Source of the DNA: Arcanobacterium canis
GTDB taxonomy: Bacteria > Actinomycetota > Actinomycetes > Actinomycetales > Actinomycetaceae
DNA: 64,000 nt
NCBI RefSeq assembly: GCF_029625435.1
Contig: NZ_CP121208.1
Location: forward strand, 1,488,001-1,552,000
Reading direction: 5' to 3'
Within the stretch, counting starts at the first letter, position 1. Each line of letters begins with the position of its first letter. A model generated the notes under the pieces. It saw nothing but the letters and a program-made list of their open reading frames with translations. It did not search any database and had not been told where the DNA came from. This document shows positions 38,066 to 45,541 of this stretch, piece by piece. The translations under genes and the position numbers were made by a program.

Positions 38066-38640
38066 CGCTCGCCCTCCAAAATTCTCTTCATTTTTGCCAA
38101 ACCATCACGGATCCGAGTTTTGACCGTTCCGAGAGGAACGCGTTGCAGATCAGCGATCTGCGCGTGAGTGAGACCAGTGAGAAACGCCAGCTCAACTGCT
38201 GATTTATGTGGCTCACCAATTTCTTCGAGCGCCGCCCGCACATCGCGAGCGACGATACGTTGTTCAACTTCTGCCACTGTTTCATCGAATTCACGTTCAA
38301 TCGGCACAGCATTGTCGCGGTCGCGTGCCGCCTGGGCTGAACGCACTCGATCAATTGCACGTCGTCGAGCCAGTGTCACGAGGAAAGCGCGGGCGCTCCC
38401 CTTCGTCGCATCAAAGGTATGGGCACGCTGCCATACTTCTAAGAACACTTCCTGGAGGACTTCTTCACTTTGCGCATGATCGACCACAATCGACACAATA
38501 AGTGTCAACAGCCTGCCTGACCACGTGTCATAGACACGTGCGAACGCATCGCGATCGCCTTGGGCCACCCGGGCAAGCGCCACAGAATCAATATCGGTTA
38601 TCACCGGGTAATCGTAACCTGCAACGCGCCGCTTCACCAT
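38062..38640 (-). CDS. sigK: ECF sigma factor, SigK-like
   Basis: Group 4 sigma factor, 192 aa from the chosen ATG. Region 2 reads FARVYDTWSGRLL to AQSEEVLQEVFLEVWQRAHTFDATKGSARAFLVTLARRRAIDRVRS; region 4 ends HAQIADLQRVPLGTVKTRIRDGLAKMKRIL. The start is uncertain: in-frame codons at 38718 and 38730 would overlap or abut dipZ but place a hairpin in the coding part. Its adjacency to RskA and DipZ, and SigK-like promoters at 40548-40575 and 40620-40647, support the SigK name. Confidence 0.85.
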   Translation of the reverse strand: MVKRRVAGYDYPVITDIDSVALARVAQGDRDAFARVYDTWSGRLLTLIVSIVVDHAQSEEVLQEVFLEVWQRAHTFDATKGSARAFLVTLARRRAIDRVRSAQAARDRDNAVPIEREFDETVAEVEQRIVARDVRAALEEIGEPHKSAVELAFLTGLTHAQIADLQRVPLGTVKTRIRDGLAKMKRILEGER

Positions 38641-38668
38641 GCGCCCGTCGTCGCGACTTTGGTGCCCG

Positions 38669-38701
38669 CCTCCCGACGCCGGTGGCACCGACGTCGGGAG
38701 G
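38669..38701 (-). terminator. Intercistronic hairpin between dipZ and sigK
   Basis: Arms cctcccgacg and cgtcgggagg pair fully and an inner cggtg/caccg pair extends them. It lies 26 nt after the dipZ stop and contains a CGACGTCG octamer. No T tract follows on the minus strand, so attenuation or RNA processing is as likely as full termination. Confidence 0.55.
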
Positions 38702-38726
38702 AAAGTCAGTGTTGTCATCACTCGGC

Positions 38727-40514
38727 TCACCCGAAGGTGAAAGAGTACAGTGCCACACCAGGATCGACACTGAGAGTGAGGACACCTTCAGTACCGCCTG
38801 CCTCTTCGATCAGGGTGATCATATTCGGAACCTGAGGAACAGCTACTTCCCCGCTTTTATCACCCATCTGCCAGCGGATCTTTCCTGATCCCGAGGCGAC
38901 AAGGTTCACTTGCTTGCCAAACCAATTGAGTTTGAGCTGCGCTCCCGGCTCACTTGGCGTAATCGACTGATCGTTGACTTTCCACCCGCCGCCGATTGCG
39001 AATCGGTTCATCGGGATATCTTCAGGAAAGGTCGCACGGTGCTCTCCGAGGGTAATCGGCTCACCCACCGCGTATTGTGCGCGCTGCGCACCCAAATATG
39101 TTTCGGGGCTACGCGGGCTTGATGTGACCTGGTCGTCGGAGGAAAACACTGCCGGTGGCAGCTCCACCTTCGGGTTGGCTTCCTTCAAGAGCTGGCGAAC
39201 GAGCTTCTCAGTGTTTGCCTCTCCACCTTCACCGTACTTAATCGCACGCACTTGTCCGGTCGAATCAGCCAGATAATGTGCAGGCCAGTAGTGATTATCG
39301 AAGTTAGTCCAGGTGGTGAGGTTCGAATCAACCGCTACCGGATAGGTGATGCCCAAATCTTTGACTGCTGCACGGACGTTACGCACTTCCTTCTCGAAGG
39401 CATACTCGGGCGAATGGACGCCGATCACTTCAAGTCCAGCATTCTTGTATGTTTCATAGAGCTTTTCCACGCCGGGGATCGAACGCTGGCAGTTAATGCA
39501 CGAATACGCCCAGAAGTCAACGAGGCTCACCTTGCCTTTTACTGACGCAGGCTTCTCTTGCTCAGTGTTGAGCCATGCCACAGGCGAAATCTGTGCGAGC
39601 GGGCCGCAATTGCCCAATTCAGTTGCACCGTCAGCACACGCGCCGCCGTTTGAACCGTGCAGGAGCGATTCCGTTTTCTGTTGTGCCGAGGCCGTCCAAT
39701 CAGGAAGTGCGCGTTGCAGATAGGCCGGGAGATTAAAGACCATTCCGATCGAGAGTGCGATGAGTGCGAGGCCAGCACCGATGCGGATTGCGCGCTGGCG
39801 AGATCGGAAAGCGTTGATTCGTTCAGCCAGGTGTCGGCCAGCAAGGGCGAAGAACAGAAGAGGAATCGCTGTACCGATGGAGAACGACAGTGCCAGGAGA
39901 GCGGTGTCTGCACCGATCATGCCGGTTGAGCCGGCAACAGCGATTGCCGCCAAGACCGGGCCAGCACACGGCACGTATGCAGCACCCAGCACCAGACCCA
40001 AGACAAAACCGTTCGACGAGTGAGTTTCACGGCGACCAAAACGTTCAAATGGCTTCTCAAGCAACTCCATAAAACGCGGGAAAAGCATCGCCACACCCAG
40101 CGTCGCCAGCATGATGATTCCCGCCCAGCGGATCGTGTCTTGCGGAAGGAGCAAGAGGTTGAGCAAAGTCGAGCCGAGCAAGGTAAAGAAGGTGAAGCTC
40201 AGGACGAGTCCGCCGACGACGAAGTATGGACGCCAGCGCGAAACTTCCGCCGCCGACGTCGGGCTGGCGGCTGTTGCAGTGTTGGCACGTGCGCCTGCCA
40301 CGCCGCTTCCAGAGGCGCCGATGAGGTTACCCGATGTGCCGTTACCGATGAGGTTGCCGCCGCCGACTCCGATAAGGTTCGACGTTGCGGCACCAGATTT
40401 GCCACGGGCGGACTGTAGACCTCCCGAGAGGAAGATAACGGGTAAGACAGGGAGGATACACGGTGAAATACCGGTAATGAAGCCTCCTAATAAGCCAATG
40501 AGGATGGTGACCAT
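38727..40514 (-). CDS. DipZ-like CcdA/thioredoxin-fold membrane protein
   Basis: Fused thiol-redox protein, 595 aa. Residues 1-265 form a CcdA electron-transfer domain with its paired cysteines C19 (ISPCILP) and C183 (VPCAGP). About 315-450 are an extracytoplasmic thioredoxin/TlpA domain with CINC at 339-342 and cis-Pro region [11 protein letters not shown]. The last 110 residues resemble the beta-rich C-terminal domain of mycobacterial DipZ. A Gly/Ala/Ser/Asn insert at 38-90 with three NLIG units sits between the first helices. Predicted to carry reducing power outward. ATG with AAGGATC ahead and a SigK-like promoter 33 nt upstream. Confidence 0.88.
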   Translation of the reverse strand: MVTILIGLLGGFITGISPCILPVLPVIFLSGGLQSARGKSGAATSNLIGVGGGNLIGNGTSGNLIGASGSGVAGARANTATAASPTSAAEVSRWRPYFVVGGLVLSFTFFTLLGSTLLNLLLLPQDTIRWAGIIMLATLGVAMLFPRFMELLEKPFERFGRRETHSSNGFVLGLVLGAAYVPCAGPVLAAIAVAGSTGMIGADTALLALSFSIGTAIPLLFFALAGRHLAERINAFRSRQRAIRIGAGLALIALSIGMVFNLPAYLQRALPDWTASAQQKTESLLHGSNGGACADGATELGNCGPLAQISPVAWLNTEQEKPASVKGKVSLVDFWAYSCINCQRSIPGVEKLYETYKNAGLEVIGVHSPEYAFEKEVRNVRAAVKDLGITYPVAVDSNLTTWTNFDNHYWPAHYLADSTGQVRAIKYGEGGEANTEKLVRQLLKEANPKVELPPAVFSSDDQVTSSPRSPETYLGAQRAQYAVGEPITLGEHRATFPEDIPMNRFAIGGGWKVNDQSITPSEPGAQLKLNWFGKQVNLVASGSGKIRWQMGDKSGEVAVPQVPNMITLIEEAGGTEGVLTLSVDPGVALYSFTFG

Positions 40515-40547
40515 AGCGAGATCCTTTCACGATGTTTTCGAAAAGAC

Positions 40548-40575
40548 ATTCGGATCTACTGACGTGGTGGATTGG
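40548..40575 (-). promoter_or_regulatory. SigK-type promoter of dipZ-sigK-rskA
   Basis: Minus strand: CCAATCC (40575-40569), 15-nt spacer, CCGAAT (40553-40548), ending 33 nt before the dipZ ATG. The layout is close to the mycobacterial SigK consensus CCATCC-N17-CCGAAT (recalled) and equals the divergent copy at 40620-40647. Confidence 0.7.
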
Positions 40576-40619
40576 ATTCACTCACCTATTCTTCAGTGGC
40601 GTGGTTCACACCTTTTCGT

Positions 40620-40647
40620 CCAATCCATGCCGCATCGGGTTCCGAAC
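40620..40647 (+). promoter_or_regulatory. SigK-type promoter of the MSDGK lipoprotein gene
   Basis: Plus strand: CCAATCC (40620-40626), 15-nt spacer, CCGAAC (40642-40647), 52 nt before the ATG at 40700. Same elements and spacing as the divergent dipZ promoter. Confidence 0.68.
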
Positions 40648-40699
40648 GCTTACTGAACGCTCGCGCATCAGGCGCAGCACAGTAGACAAAGGAATACAC

Positions 40700-40927
40700 A
40701 TGAATATCCGTAAGATCTCCGCTCTGACCATGATCGCTCTCGCTTCCGTTGCCGGCCTTTCCGCGTGCAATTCCGGTTCAGAAAAGATGACCAACGACAA
40801 GATGACCCACGCTCCATCGACCGACAAGATGATGGACGATAAGGACAAGATGTCCGACGGCAAAATGAGCGACGGCAAAATGTCCGACGGCAAGATGTCC
40901 GACGGCAAGATGTCCGACGGTAAGTGA
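40700..40927 (+). CDS. Small lipoprotein with MSDGK pentapeptide repeats
   Basis: 75 aa. Signal peptide with lipobox GLSAC (Cys near 23), then a short hydrophilic stretch rich in Lys, Met and Asp and five tandem MSDGK units to the C-terminus, encoded by 15-nt near-identical repeats at about 40850-40924. It resembles the small proteins described as pentapeptide MXKDX repeat proteins; their function is unknown to me. AAAGGA six nt ahead sets the start; the longer in-frame reading upstream crosses the promoter. Divergent from dipZ under a matching SigK-type promoter, so an envelope redox or metal-related role is possible (inference). Confidence 0.8.
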   Translation: MNIRKISALTMIALASVAGLSACNSGSEKMTNDKMTHAPSTDKMMDDKDKMSDGKMSDGKMSDGKMSDGKMSDGK

Positions 40928-40928
40928 G

Positions 40929-40973
40929 CAAAACCGGGTTCGATCCCTCCCAGAGGGTATCGGACCCGGTTTT
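40929..40973 (+). terminator. Terminator after the MSDGK lipoprotein gene
   Basis: Stem aaaaccgggttcgat with atcggacccggtttt (one mismatch), loop about 15 nt, with terminal T tract. It starts directly after the lipoprotein stop. Confidence 0.85.
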
Positions 40974-40977
40974 CAGT

Positions 40978-40983
40978 TAGGCT
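40978..40983 (+). promoter_or_regulatory. Leaderless -10 of the gene at 40990
   Basis: TAGGCT, six nt, then GTG. The surrounding TTAGGCTAA looks like a DtxR core, but its position fits a -10 box shared by other genes here. Confidence 0.6.
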
Positions 40984-40989
40984 AAGTGA

Positions 40990-41412
40990 GTGGCTCGAAT
41001 CATTCTTATTCTGGTTGTCATCGCGCTTCACGTTTACACTCTCATCGACGTGATTCGCTCTTCCGATATGCCTGCACGCCGCATTTCCCGGCCCGTGTGG
41101 GTACTTCTCGTTCTGGTGCCTATCCTCGGTCCGCTTGTGTGGCTCGGACTGAAATACCACCACGTCGTGACAAAGGATTCCTTCCAACGTCCAGGGACGT
41201 CCACTTTCGGCCCACAGATCAAAAAGAACCGCGACGCGTCTGCCCCGATTGCTCCCGACGACGATCCTGACTTCCTCGCGCGCCTTGATGCGCAAAATCG
41301 ACGCAAGGCCTGGCAAGAGCGCCAACGTCAAGAAAAAGACGATAAAGCGCGCAAAGAAAAACCTCAGCGTTCCGATGACGAAGAGCACGGCGGGCTCTAC
41401 GGCAACAAGTAA
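40990..41412 (+). CDS. PLDc_N-type membrane protein with charged tail
   Basis: 140 aa. Two hydrophobic helices (2-20 and about 35-55) enclose the pattern VIRSSDMPARRISRPVWVLLVLVPILGPLVWLGLKYH, typical of the phospholipase D nuclease N-terminal (PLDc_N) domain; there is no HKD catalytic domain, so no enzyme activity is implied. The rest is Asp/Lys/Arg/Gln-rich and probably cytoplasmic. Starts with GTG, apparently leaderless. Confidence 0.75.
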   Translation: MARIILILVVIALHVYTLIDVIRSSDMPARRISRPVWVLLVLVPILGPLVWLGLKYHHVVTKDSFQRPGTSTFGPQIKKNRDASAPIAPDDDPDFLARLDAQNRRKAWQERQRQEKDDKARKEKPQRSDDEEHGGLYGNK

Positions 41413-41438
41413 GTACCCCAACGACGTCGGGCATGACA

Positions 41439-42104
41439 CTATCGCCCGTGAATTGCAGCCTCACTCGAACCAGGAGTCATATCAGAGGCTTGGCGCATCA
41501 AATCAGCAACAGGCTCGGCATAGTTCACCGAGACCAACTGATGATCAATAAAATTCAGTGACGTCACGGACGCAAGCGAACACTGGCGCCGACGCGGATC
41601 ATGGAGCATTGAGTACCCCTCCACAAAGGATCGCATCGTCCAGATCGGCAACTGGTGACTGACAAGCACCGCTTCGCCTCCTCGGGCGACCTCCAGCGCA
41701 TGAGCAACAGCACGCGACATCCGATCGACAACCTCGGTGTATGGTTCCCCCCACGATGGTTTTGCCGGGTTGATATACCAGGGCCAATACTTGGGCGAAA
41801 GAAGAACAAGGCGATTTTTATTAATCGCAAGCCCTTCAAACTTGTTATCAGCCTCAATGAGTCGAGAATCGTGTTCAATTTCAAGACCAAAGACTTCAGC
41901 CGTGGGGGTTCCGGTCTCAATCGCTCGTTCGAGAGGTGAAGTGATCACCGTGCGAACATCGTGCGCCTCAAACCAGCGGCCAAGCCCCTGCGCCATCTGA
42001 TGGCCAAGGTCAGTGAGATGAAACCCGCCACGACGCCCGTAGAGAATCCCCGTGGGATTATCCACTTCGCCGTGGCGGACAAGATGCACGGTAGTCATTT
42101 CCAT
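41439..42104 (-). CDS. Histidine phosphatase family protein
   Basis: Phosphoglycerate-mutase-like phosphatase, 221 aa. The catalytic LVRHGEVDNP at the N-terminus and VLVSHQLPIW near residue 145 mark the family; a Glu region is EPYTEVVDRM. The substrate cannot be told. TAGGCT six nt upstream of the ATG (42111-42116) indicates a leaderless transcript. Confidence 0.85.
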   Translation of the reverse strand: MEMTTVHLVRHGEVDNPTGILYGRRGGFHLTDLGHQMAQGLGRWFEAHDVRTVITSPLERAIETGTPTAEVFGLEIEHDSRLIEADNKFEGLAINKNRLVLLSPKYWPWYINPAKPSWGEPYTEVVDRMSRAVAHALEVARGGEAVLVSHQLPIWTMRSFVEGYSMLHDPRRRQCSLASVTSLNFIDHQLVSVNYAEPVADLMRQASDMTPGSSEAAIHGR

Positions 42105-42110
42105 GCGATC

Positions 42111-42116
42111 AGCCTA
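42111..42116 (-). promoter_or_regulatory. Leaderless -10 of the histidine phosphatase gene
   Basis: TAGGCT on the minus strand, six nt before the ATG at 42104. It overlaps the very end of the MarR gene region (stop at 42117). Confidence 0.55.
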
Positions 42117-42593
42117 CTAGAGCTGACAGAAATCGGCCTCATCAAGAAGCTTCGCAGATCGATCTCCATGCGCAAGGAATTCCTCACGCGTGAGTTTGCT
42201 GAGCAGATGCTTGCGTACTGAATTGACATGCTTTGGAGCTGACTCTTCTAACTTAGCAAAGCCTTCATCAGTCAAAGTACACATGATTCCGCGGCGGTCA
42301 TCCGCGCACGGTTCGCGTAGAACATATCCAGCCTGCTCAAGACGAGAGACTGTGTGTGTCAGACGGGAACGCGAGTGGACGAGGTTCTTGGCGAGCTGCG
42401 ACATGCGAGCTTTGCGATTGGGAGATTCTGAGAGGCGCACGAGCACCTCGTACTCGTTAAATGTGATGCCATTTTCCTCAACCATGTCTCTGTTGATTCG
42501 CTCAAGCACATAAGCCGTACCACGCAGGAAGTGACGCCAAGCAATTTGTTCTTGCTCATCAAGCCATTCAACTTCATGCTCGTTTTGTGCCAT
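42117..42593 (-). CDS. MarR-family transcriptional regulator
   Basis: Winged-helix regulator, 158 aa. Helix-turn-helix region RKARMSQLAKNLVHSRSRLTHTVSRLEQAGYVLREPCADDRRGIMCTLTDEG is typical, including the DxR wing. The first 40 residues form the dimer helix. Start at MAQNEHEV with AAGGAG six nt ahead; the longer in-frame form is rejected. Ligand unknown. It may control itself or the phosphatase gene next to it. Confidence 0.9.
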   Translation of the reverse strand: MAQNEHEVEWLDEQEQIAWRHFLRGTAYVLERINRDMVEENGITFNEYEVLVRLSESPNRKARMSQLAKNLVHSRSRLTHTVSRLEQAGYVLREPCADDRRGIMCTLTDEGFAKLEESAPKHVNSVRKHLLSKLTREEFLAHGDRSAKLLDEADFCQL

Positions 42594-42747
42594 TGGCCCC
42601 TCCTTGAAAATCTTCCAGGGGCGAAGACTATGTGCGATCACCTCACCCCCGATTGTTGAATATTGTACTACACAATGAAGGGAAAGTAAATTTCTTTAAA
42701 TCACTAATATTGCACGAAATACCTTACCAGCACCACCACCGAAGACA

Positions 42748-42777
42748 GAAAAAGCAGGAGCCTTTCGGCTCCTGCTT
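42748..42777 (-). terminator. Terminator of the bS22 gene
   Basis: 11-bp perfect stem (42752-42762 with 42767-42777) and tttc loop; the minus strand runs on into TTTTTC. It lies just past the bS22 stop. Confidence 0.9.
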
Positions 42778-42783
42778 GAGATG

Positions 42784-42882
42784 TCACTTCTTGTTACGAC
42801 GCTGGTGACGAGTCTTACGGAGAAGCTTGCGGTGCTTCTTCTTCGACATACGCTTGCGACGCTTCTTAATAACGGAACCCAC
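42784..42882 (-). CDS. Small ribosomal protein bS22 (AURKAIP1/COX24 type)
   Basis: A 32-residue, Lys/Arg-rich peptide read directly from the minus strand, beginning [18 protein letters not shown] after a GTG start and ending NKK. It matches the actinobacterial bS22/AURKAIP1-COX24 peptide that binds the small ribosomal subunit. GGAGG lies six nt before the GTG and a strong terminator follows. It sits just downstream of a BldC-like gene, as in mycobacteria (Rv0500A-Rv0500B arrangement, recalled). Confidence 0.9.
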   Translation of the reverse strand: MGSVIKKRRKRMSKKKHRKLLRKTRHQRRNKK

Positions 42883-42939
42883 AGGTTACCTCCGAACGTA
42901 CTAACTGATGCTGAACTTAATGAATACTACCCTACAACA

Positions 42940-43155
42940 TCAAGCGCCGGAAACTTCACGGCGTTCAACGGGCGATGCCGCGCCGATCAAGCGCTCAAGC
43001 GCGGAACGTGGCACGCGATACGAGTTCCCTACGCGGACAGCGGGAAGTTCTCCCGAATGCACCATGCGGTACACGGTCATCCGAGAGACTCGCGTCAACT
43101 CAGCAACCTCAGCAACCGTGAAAAACTGCGGCGCCGACGATGGAAGTTGTGCCAT
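42940..43155 (-). CDS. BldC-like helix-turn-helix regulator
   Basis: 71-aa MerR/excisionase-type DNA-binding protein. The HTH reads FFTVAEVAELTRVSRMTVYRMVHSGELPAVRVGNSYRVPRSALERLI, close to BldC of Streptomyces, which controls development there. The start MAQLPSS is chosen for its AAAGGA upstream. A 14-bp perfect palindrome, CGTACGGCCGTACG, lies 18-31 nt before the start. Followed by bS22. Confidence 0.87.
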   Translation of the reverse strand: MAQLPSSAPQFFTVAEVAELTRVSRMTVYRMVHSGELPAVRVGNSYRVPRSALERLIGAASPVERREVSGA

Positions 43156-43172
43156 GAAACCATTTCCTTTTG

Positions 43173-43186
43173 CGTACGGCCGTACG
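43173..43186. promoter_or_regulatory. Perfect 14-bp palindrome upstream of the BldC-like gene
   Basis: CGTACGGCCGTACG, fully self-complementary, within the leader or promoter of the BldC-like gene. A dimeric repressor could bind it; no family match recognised. Confidence 0.45.
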
Positions 43187-43345
43187 GCCTGACGTTGTGT
43201 GAGAAGCATTGACGCGCCAATACACTCTCTGACGCGCTACATCATCCTCAAGAATACCTGATAACCTCACTAACCGCATACATCTCACGAAATTGTCCCA
43301 CGCGATACGATAGGCACGCACACGCGTCCACAGAAGGGAAAAGGG

Positions 43346-44722
43346 ATGAGGGTCAGCGCTCCTGGAACCACCGAGCCAACGATCCGTGATCGCATTGATG
43401 CCTTTGCGCAACGTTCGCCCGCCCGACTGGCGATGATCGTCTTTGCCCTGATCATTGTATTTTTCACATCCCTCCTTCTTTTACCTTTTGCATCCGAAGT
43501 GCCAGGAAGTGCCGGCGTGATGGAAGCGCTGTGGACAGCAACCTCTGCTGTGTGCGTGACAGGATTGACCGTCGTCGATACGGCAACATATTGGTCAGGA
43601 TTTGGCCGCGTGGTGATTGCGATCGCAATGCAGGTCGGCGGCTTGGGCGTGATGACATTGGCATCCATCTTGGGCTTGGCCGTTTCGCGCCACATCGGCC
43701 TCACTCAACGCATTCTCACCGCAACGGAAACGAAATCTCGCCTTGGCGAAGTCGGCTCGCTCCTGCGCGCAGTACTTGTCACTTCTCTCCTCGGCGAAGG
43801 AATTTTGTTCCTCGTTTTTATCCCCTCCCTCATCAGCCGTGGTCTATCCGCTCTCGAAGCCGTCGGCCATTCCCTTTTCTTGTCTGTCTCAGTGTTCAAC
43901 AATGGCGGATTCGTCATTTGGCCCGAAGGGATGGAGGCTTTCGCCGGCGATTGGTTCGTGTGCCTGCCGTGTATTTTGGGGACATTCGTCGGCGCAATTG
44001 GTTTCCCCGTGATGCTCAATATCGCCTCGCACCGCAGCAGTGTTCGGTCGTGGTCACTTCACACCAAGATCACGCTGGTGACGTATTTCCTCATCTGGAT
44101 TATTGGTGTCATCCTGTTTGCCCTGCTTGAGTGGGCGAATACAAAAACCATCGGCGATCTTCCTCCGCATTCCAAAGTGTTGACATCGATGTTCGAGGCG
44201 ACGATACCTCGCTCAACTGGCCTCTCCGTCGTTGACACCTCCCAAATGAACGAGTCAACGTGGTTTATGTTCGACATCATGATGTTTATTGGCGGCGGCT
44301 CAGCATCAACCTCCGGTGGCATCAAGGTCTCGACTTTCGCTGTCTTACTTTTGGCGATTCTCGCTGAAGCCCGAGGCGACCGTGACACGGAAGCCTTCGG
44401 CAAGCGCATCCCTCCCGACGTCGTCCGCCTGGGTATTTCTGCCACCTTCCTCGGTGCCTTTATGGTCGGCACGGCTACCTTACTTCTCCTTCAACTAACT
44501 AACATTCCACTCGACAAAGTCCTCTTTGAGGTGATCTCAGCTTTTGCCACGTGTGGTCTGTCCACCGGCATCACCGCAGATCTTCCGACTTCAGCAAAAG
44601 CTATTTTGATTGTCATGATGTACCTGGGGCGCGTGGGAACGATGACTTTCGCGGCTGCGCTCGCACTGCGCAACCGACGCCGTGTTCTGCGACTCCCCGT
44701 GGAACGCCCAATCATCGGCTAA
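43346..44722 (+). CDS. TrkH/KtrB-type potassium uptake membrane protein
   Basis: Channel-like K+ transporter, 458 aa. Four selectivity loops are visible: AVCVTGLTVVDT, SVSVFNNGGFVIW, PRSTGLSVVDTSQ and FATCGLSTGITADLP, plus the intramembrane gate region GGGSASTSGGIKVSTF. Start ATG with AAGGGA ahead. It forms a two-gene operon with trkA 32 nt downstream. Confidence 0.92.
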   Translation: MRVSAPGTTEPTIRDRIDAFAQRSPARLAMIVFALIIVFFTSLLLLPFASEVPGSAGVMEALWTATSAVCVTGLTVVDTATYWSGFGRVVIAIAMQVGGLGVMTLASILGLAVSRHIGLTQRILTATETKSRLGEVGSLLRAVLVTSLLGEGILFLVFIPSLISRGLSALEAVGHSLFLSVSVFNNGGFVIWPEGMEAFAGDWFVCLPCILGTFVGAIGFPVMLNIASHRSSVRSWSLHTKITLVTYFLIWIIGVILFALLEWANTKTIGDLPPHSKVLTSMFEATIPRSTGLSVVDTSQMNESTWFMFDIMMFIGGGSASTSGGIKVSTFAVLLLAILAEARGDRDTEAFGKRIPPDVVRLGISATFLGAFMVGTATLLLLQLTNIPLDKVLFEVISAFATCGLSTGITADLPTSAKAILIVMMYLGRVGTMTFAAALALRNRRRVLRLPVERPIIG

Positions 44723-44754
44723 CCCGTTACGATTGAGGCAACGAAAGGGAGACT

Positions 44755-45408
44755 ATGGCCAAGAAAAACGAAGCTGCGCTCGTCATCGGTCTGGGCCGAT
44801 TTGGTACCGCTATTGCCATCACACTCGATAAACTCGGCAAGGAAGTACTCGCCGTCGAGGCAAACGACGAACTGGCGCAAAAGTGGTCCCACCGCTTCGG
44901 CGTGGTTGAGGCTGATGCTCGCAATGCTGAAGCGCTGCGCCAAATCGGCGCCGATGATTTCGATGTCGCCGTCGTGGGCGTAGGAACGTCACTTGAAGCG
45001 TCCGTGCTGATCACAGCGAATCTCGTGGACATCGGCGTGAAGGAAATCTGGGCAAAGGCGACCTCGCGTGAACATGGCACAATTCTGCGCCGTATTGGAG
45101 CACATCACGTCGTCTATCCCGAATATGACGCCGGGCAGCGAGTAGCACATATGTTGTCGGGGAAGATGCTCGACTACATCGAAATGGAAGATCAGTTCAC
45201 CATCGTCAAGATGTACCCACCCAAGGAATTGGTTGGGTTTACCGTGGCACAAAGCCGCGTTCGCGAGCGCTACGGAGTGACGATCATCGGTGTAAAATCA
45301 CCTGGTCAGCCATTCGAGTACACCACACCCGAAACGAAAATTGGTGTCGGCGATACGCTCATTGTCTCCGGCGAGCCAGGACTTTTAGAGGAGTTCGCTG
45401 GCCGCTGA
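44755..45408 (+). CDS. TrkA/KtrA-type regulatory subunit
   Basis: Cytoplasmic RCK protein, 217 aa, gating the TrkH partner. Rossmann motif ALVIGLGRFGTAIAITLDKLG binds nucleotide; the C-terminal RCK_C domain covers about 135-215 (VGFTVAQSRVRERYGVTIIGVKSPG ... VGDTLIVSGEP). Start ATG with AAAGGGAG upstream, right after trkH. Confidence 0.92.
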   Translation: MAKKNEAALVIGLGRFGTAIAITLDKLGKEVLAVEANDELAQKWSHRFGVVEADARNAEALRQIGADDFDVAVVGVGTSLEASVLITANLVDIGVKEIWAKATSREHGTILRRIGAHHVVYPEYDAGQRVAHMLSGKMLDYIEMEDQFTIVKMYPPKELVGFTVAQSRVRERYGVTIIGVKSPGQPFEYTTPETKIGVGDTLIVSGEPGLLEEFAGR

Positions 45409-45529
45409 GCACTGGCTTGTCTCGCGCGACGACGTCGGCGGAATTTTTGAGTGATCTCGCACATTTGACGATGAGGGCTTTTCCCTGTCGGCCGCAAAGT
45501 GATCGTCAATTTTTGTCATAGGTGTGTTT

Positions 45530-45535
45530 TAAGGT
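45530..45535 (+). promoter_or_regulatory. Leaderless -10 of radA
   Basis: TAAGGT, six nt (gagtgc), then ATG. The upstream gap (45409-45529) also holds a CGACGTCG octamer and an 8-bp inverted repeat ttgacgat/atcgtcaa at 45465-45509. Confidence 0.55.
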
Positions 45536-45541
45536 GAGTGC

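Noticed and set aside
40977-40985. TTAGGCTAA as a DtxR/IdeR box
   Set aside because: Only the 9-bp core matches and the flanks do not; TAGGCT six nt before GTG is a -10 box found the same way before two other genes.
40606-41439. Minus-strand 277-codon open frame with repeated residues opposite the lipoprotein
   Set aside because: Its repeats are only the complement of the MSDGK units, and it crosses a terminator and two other genes.
45465-45509. 8-bp inverted repeat upstream of radA as a LexA/SOS box
   Set aside because: Arms are short, the spacer is 29 nt and the sequence does not resemble the actinobacterial LexA site.
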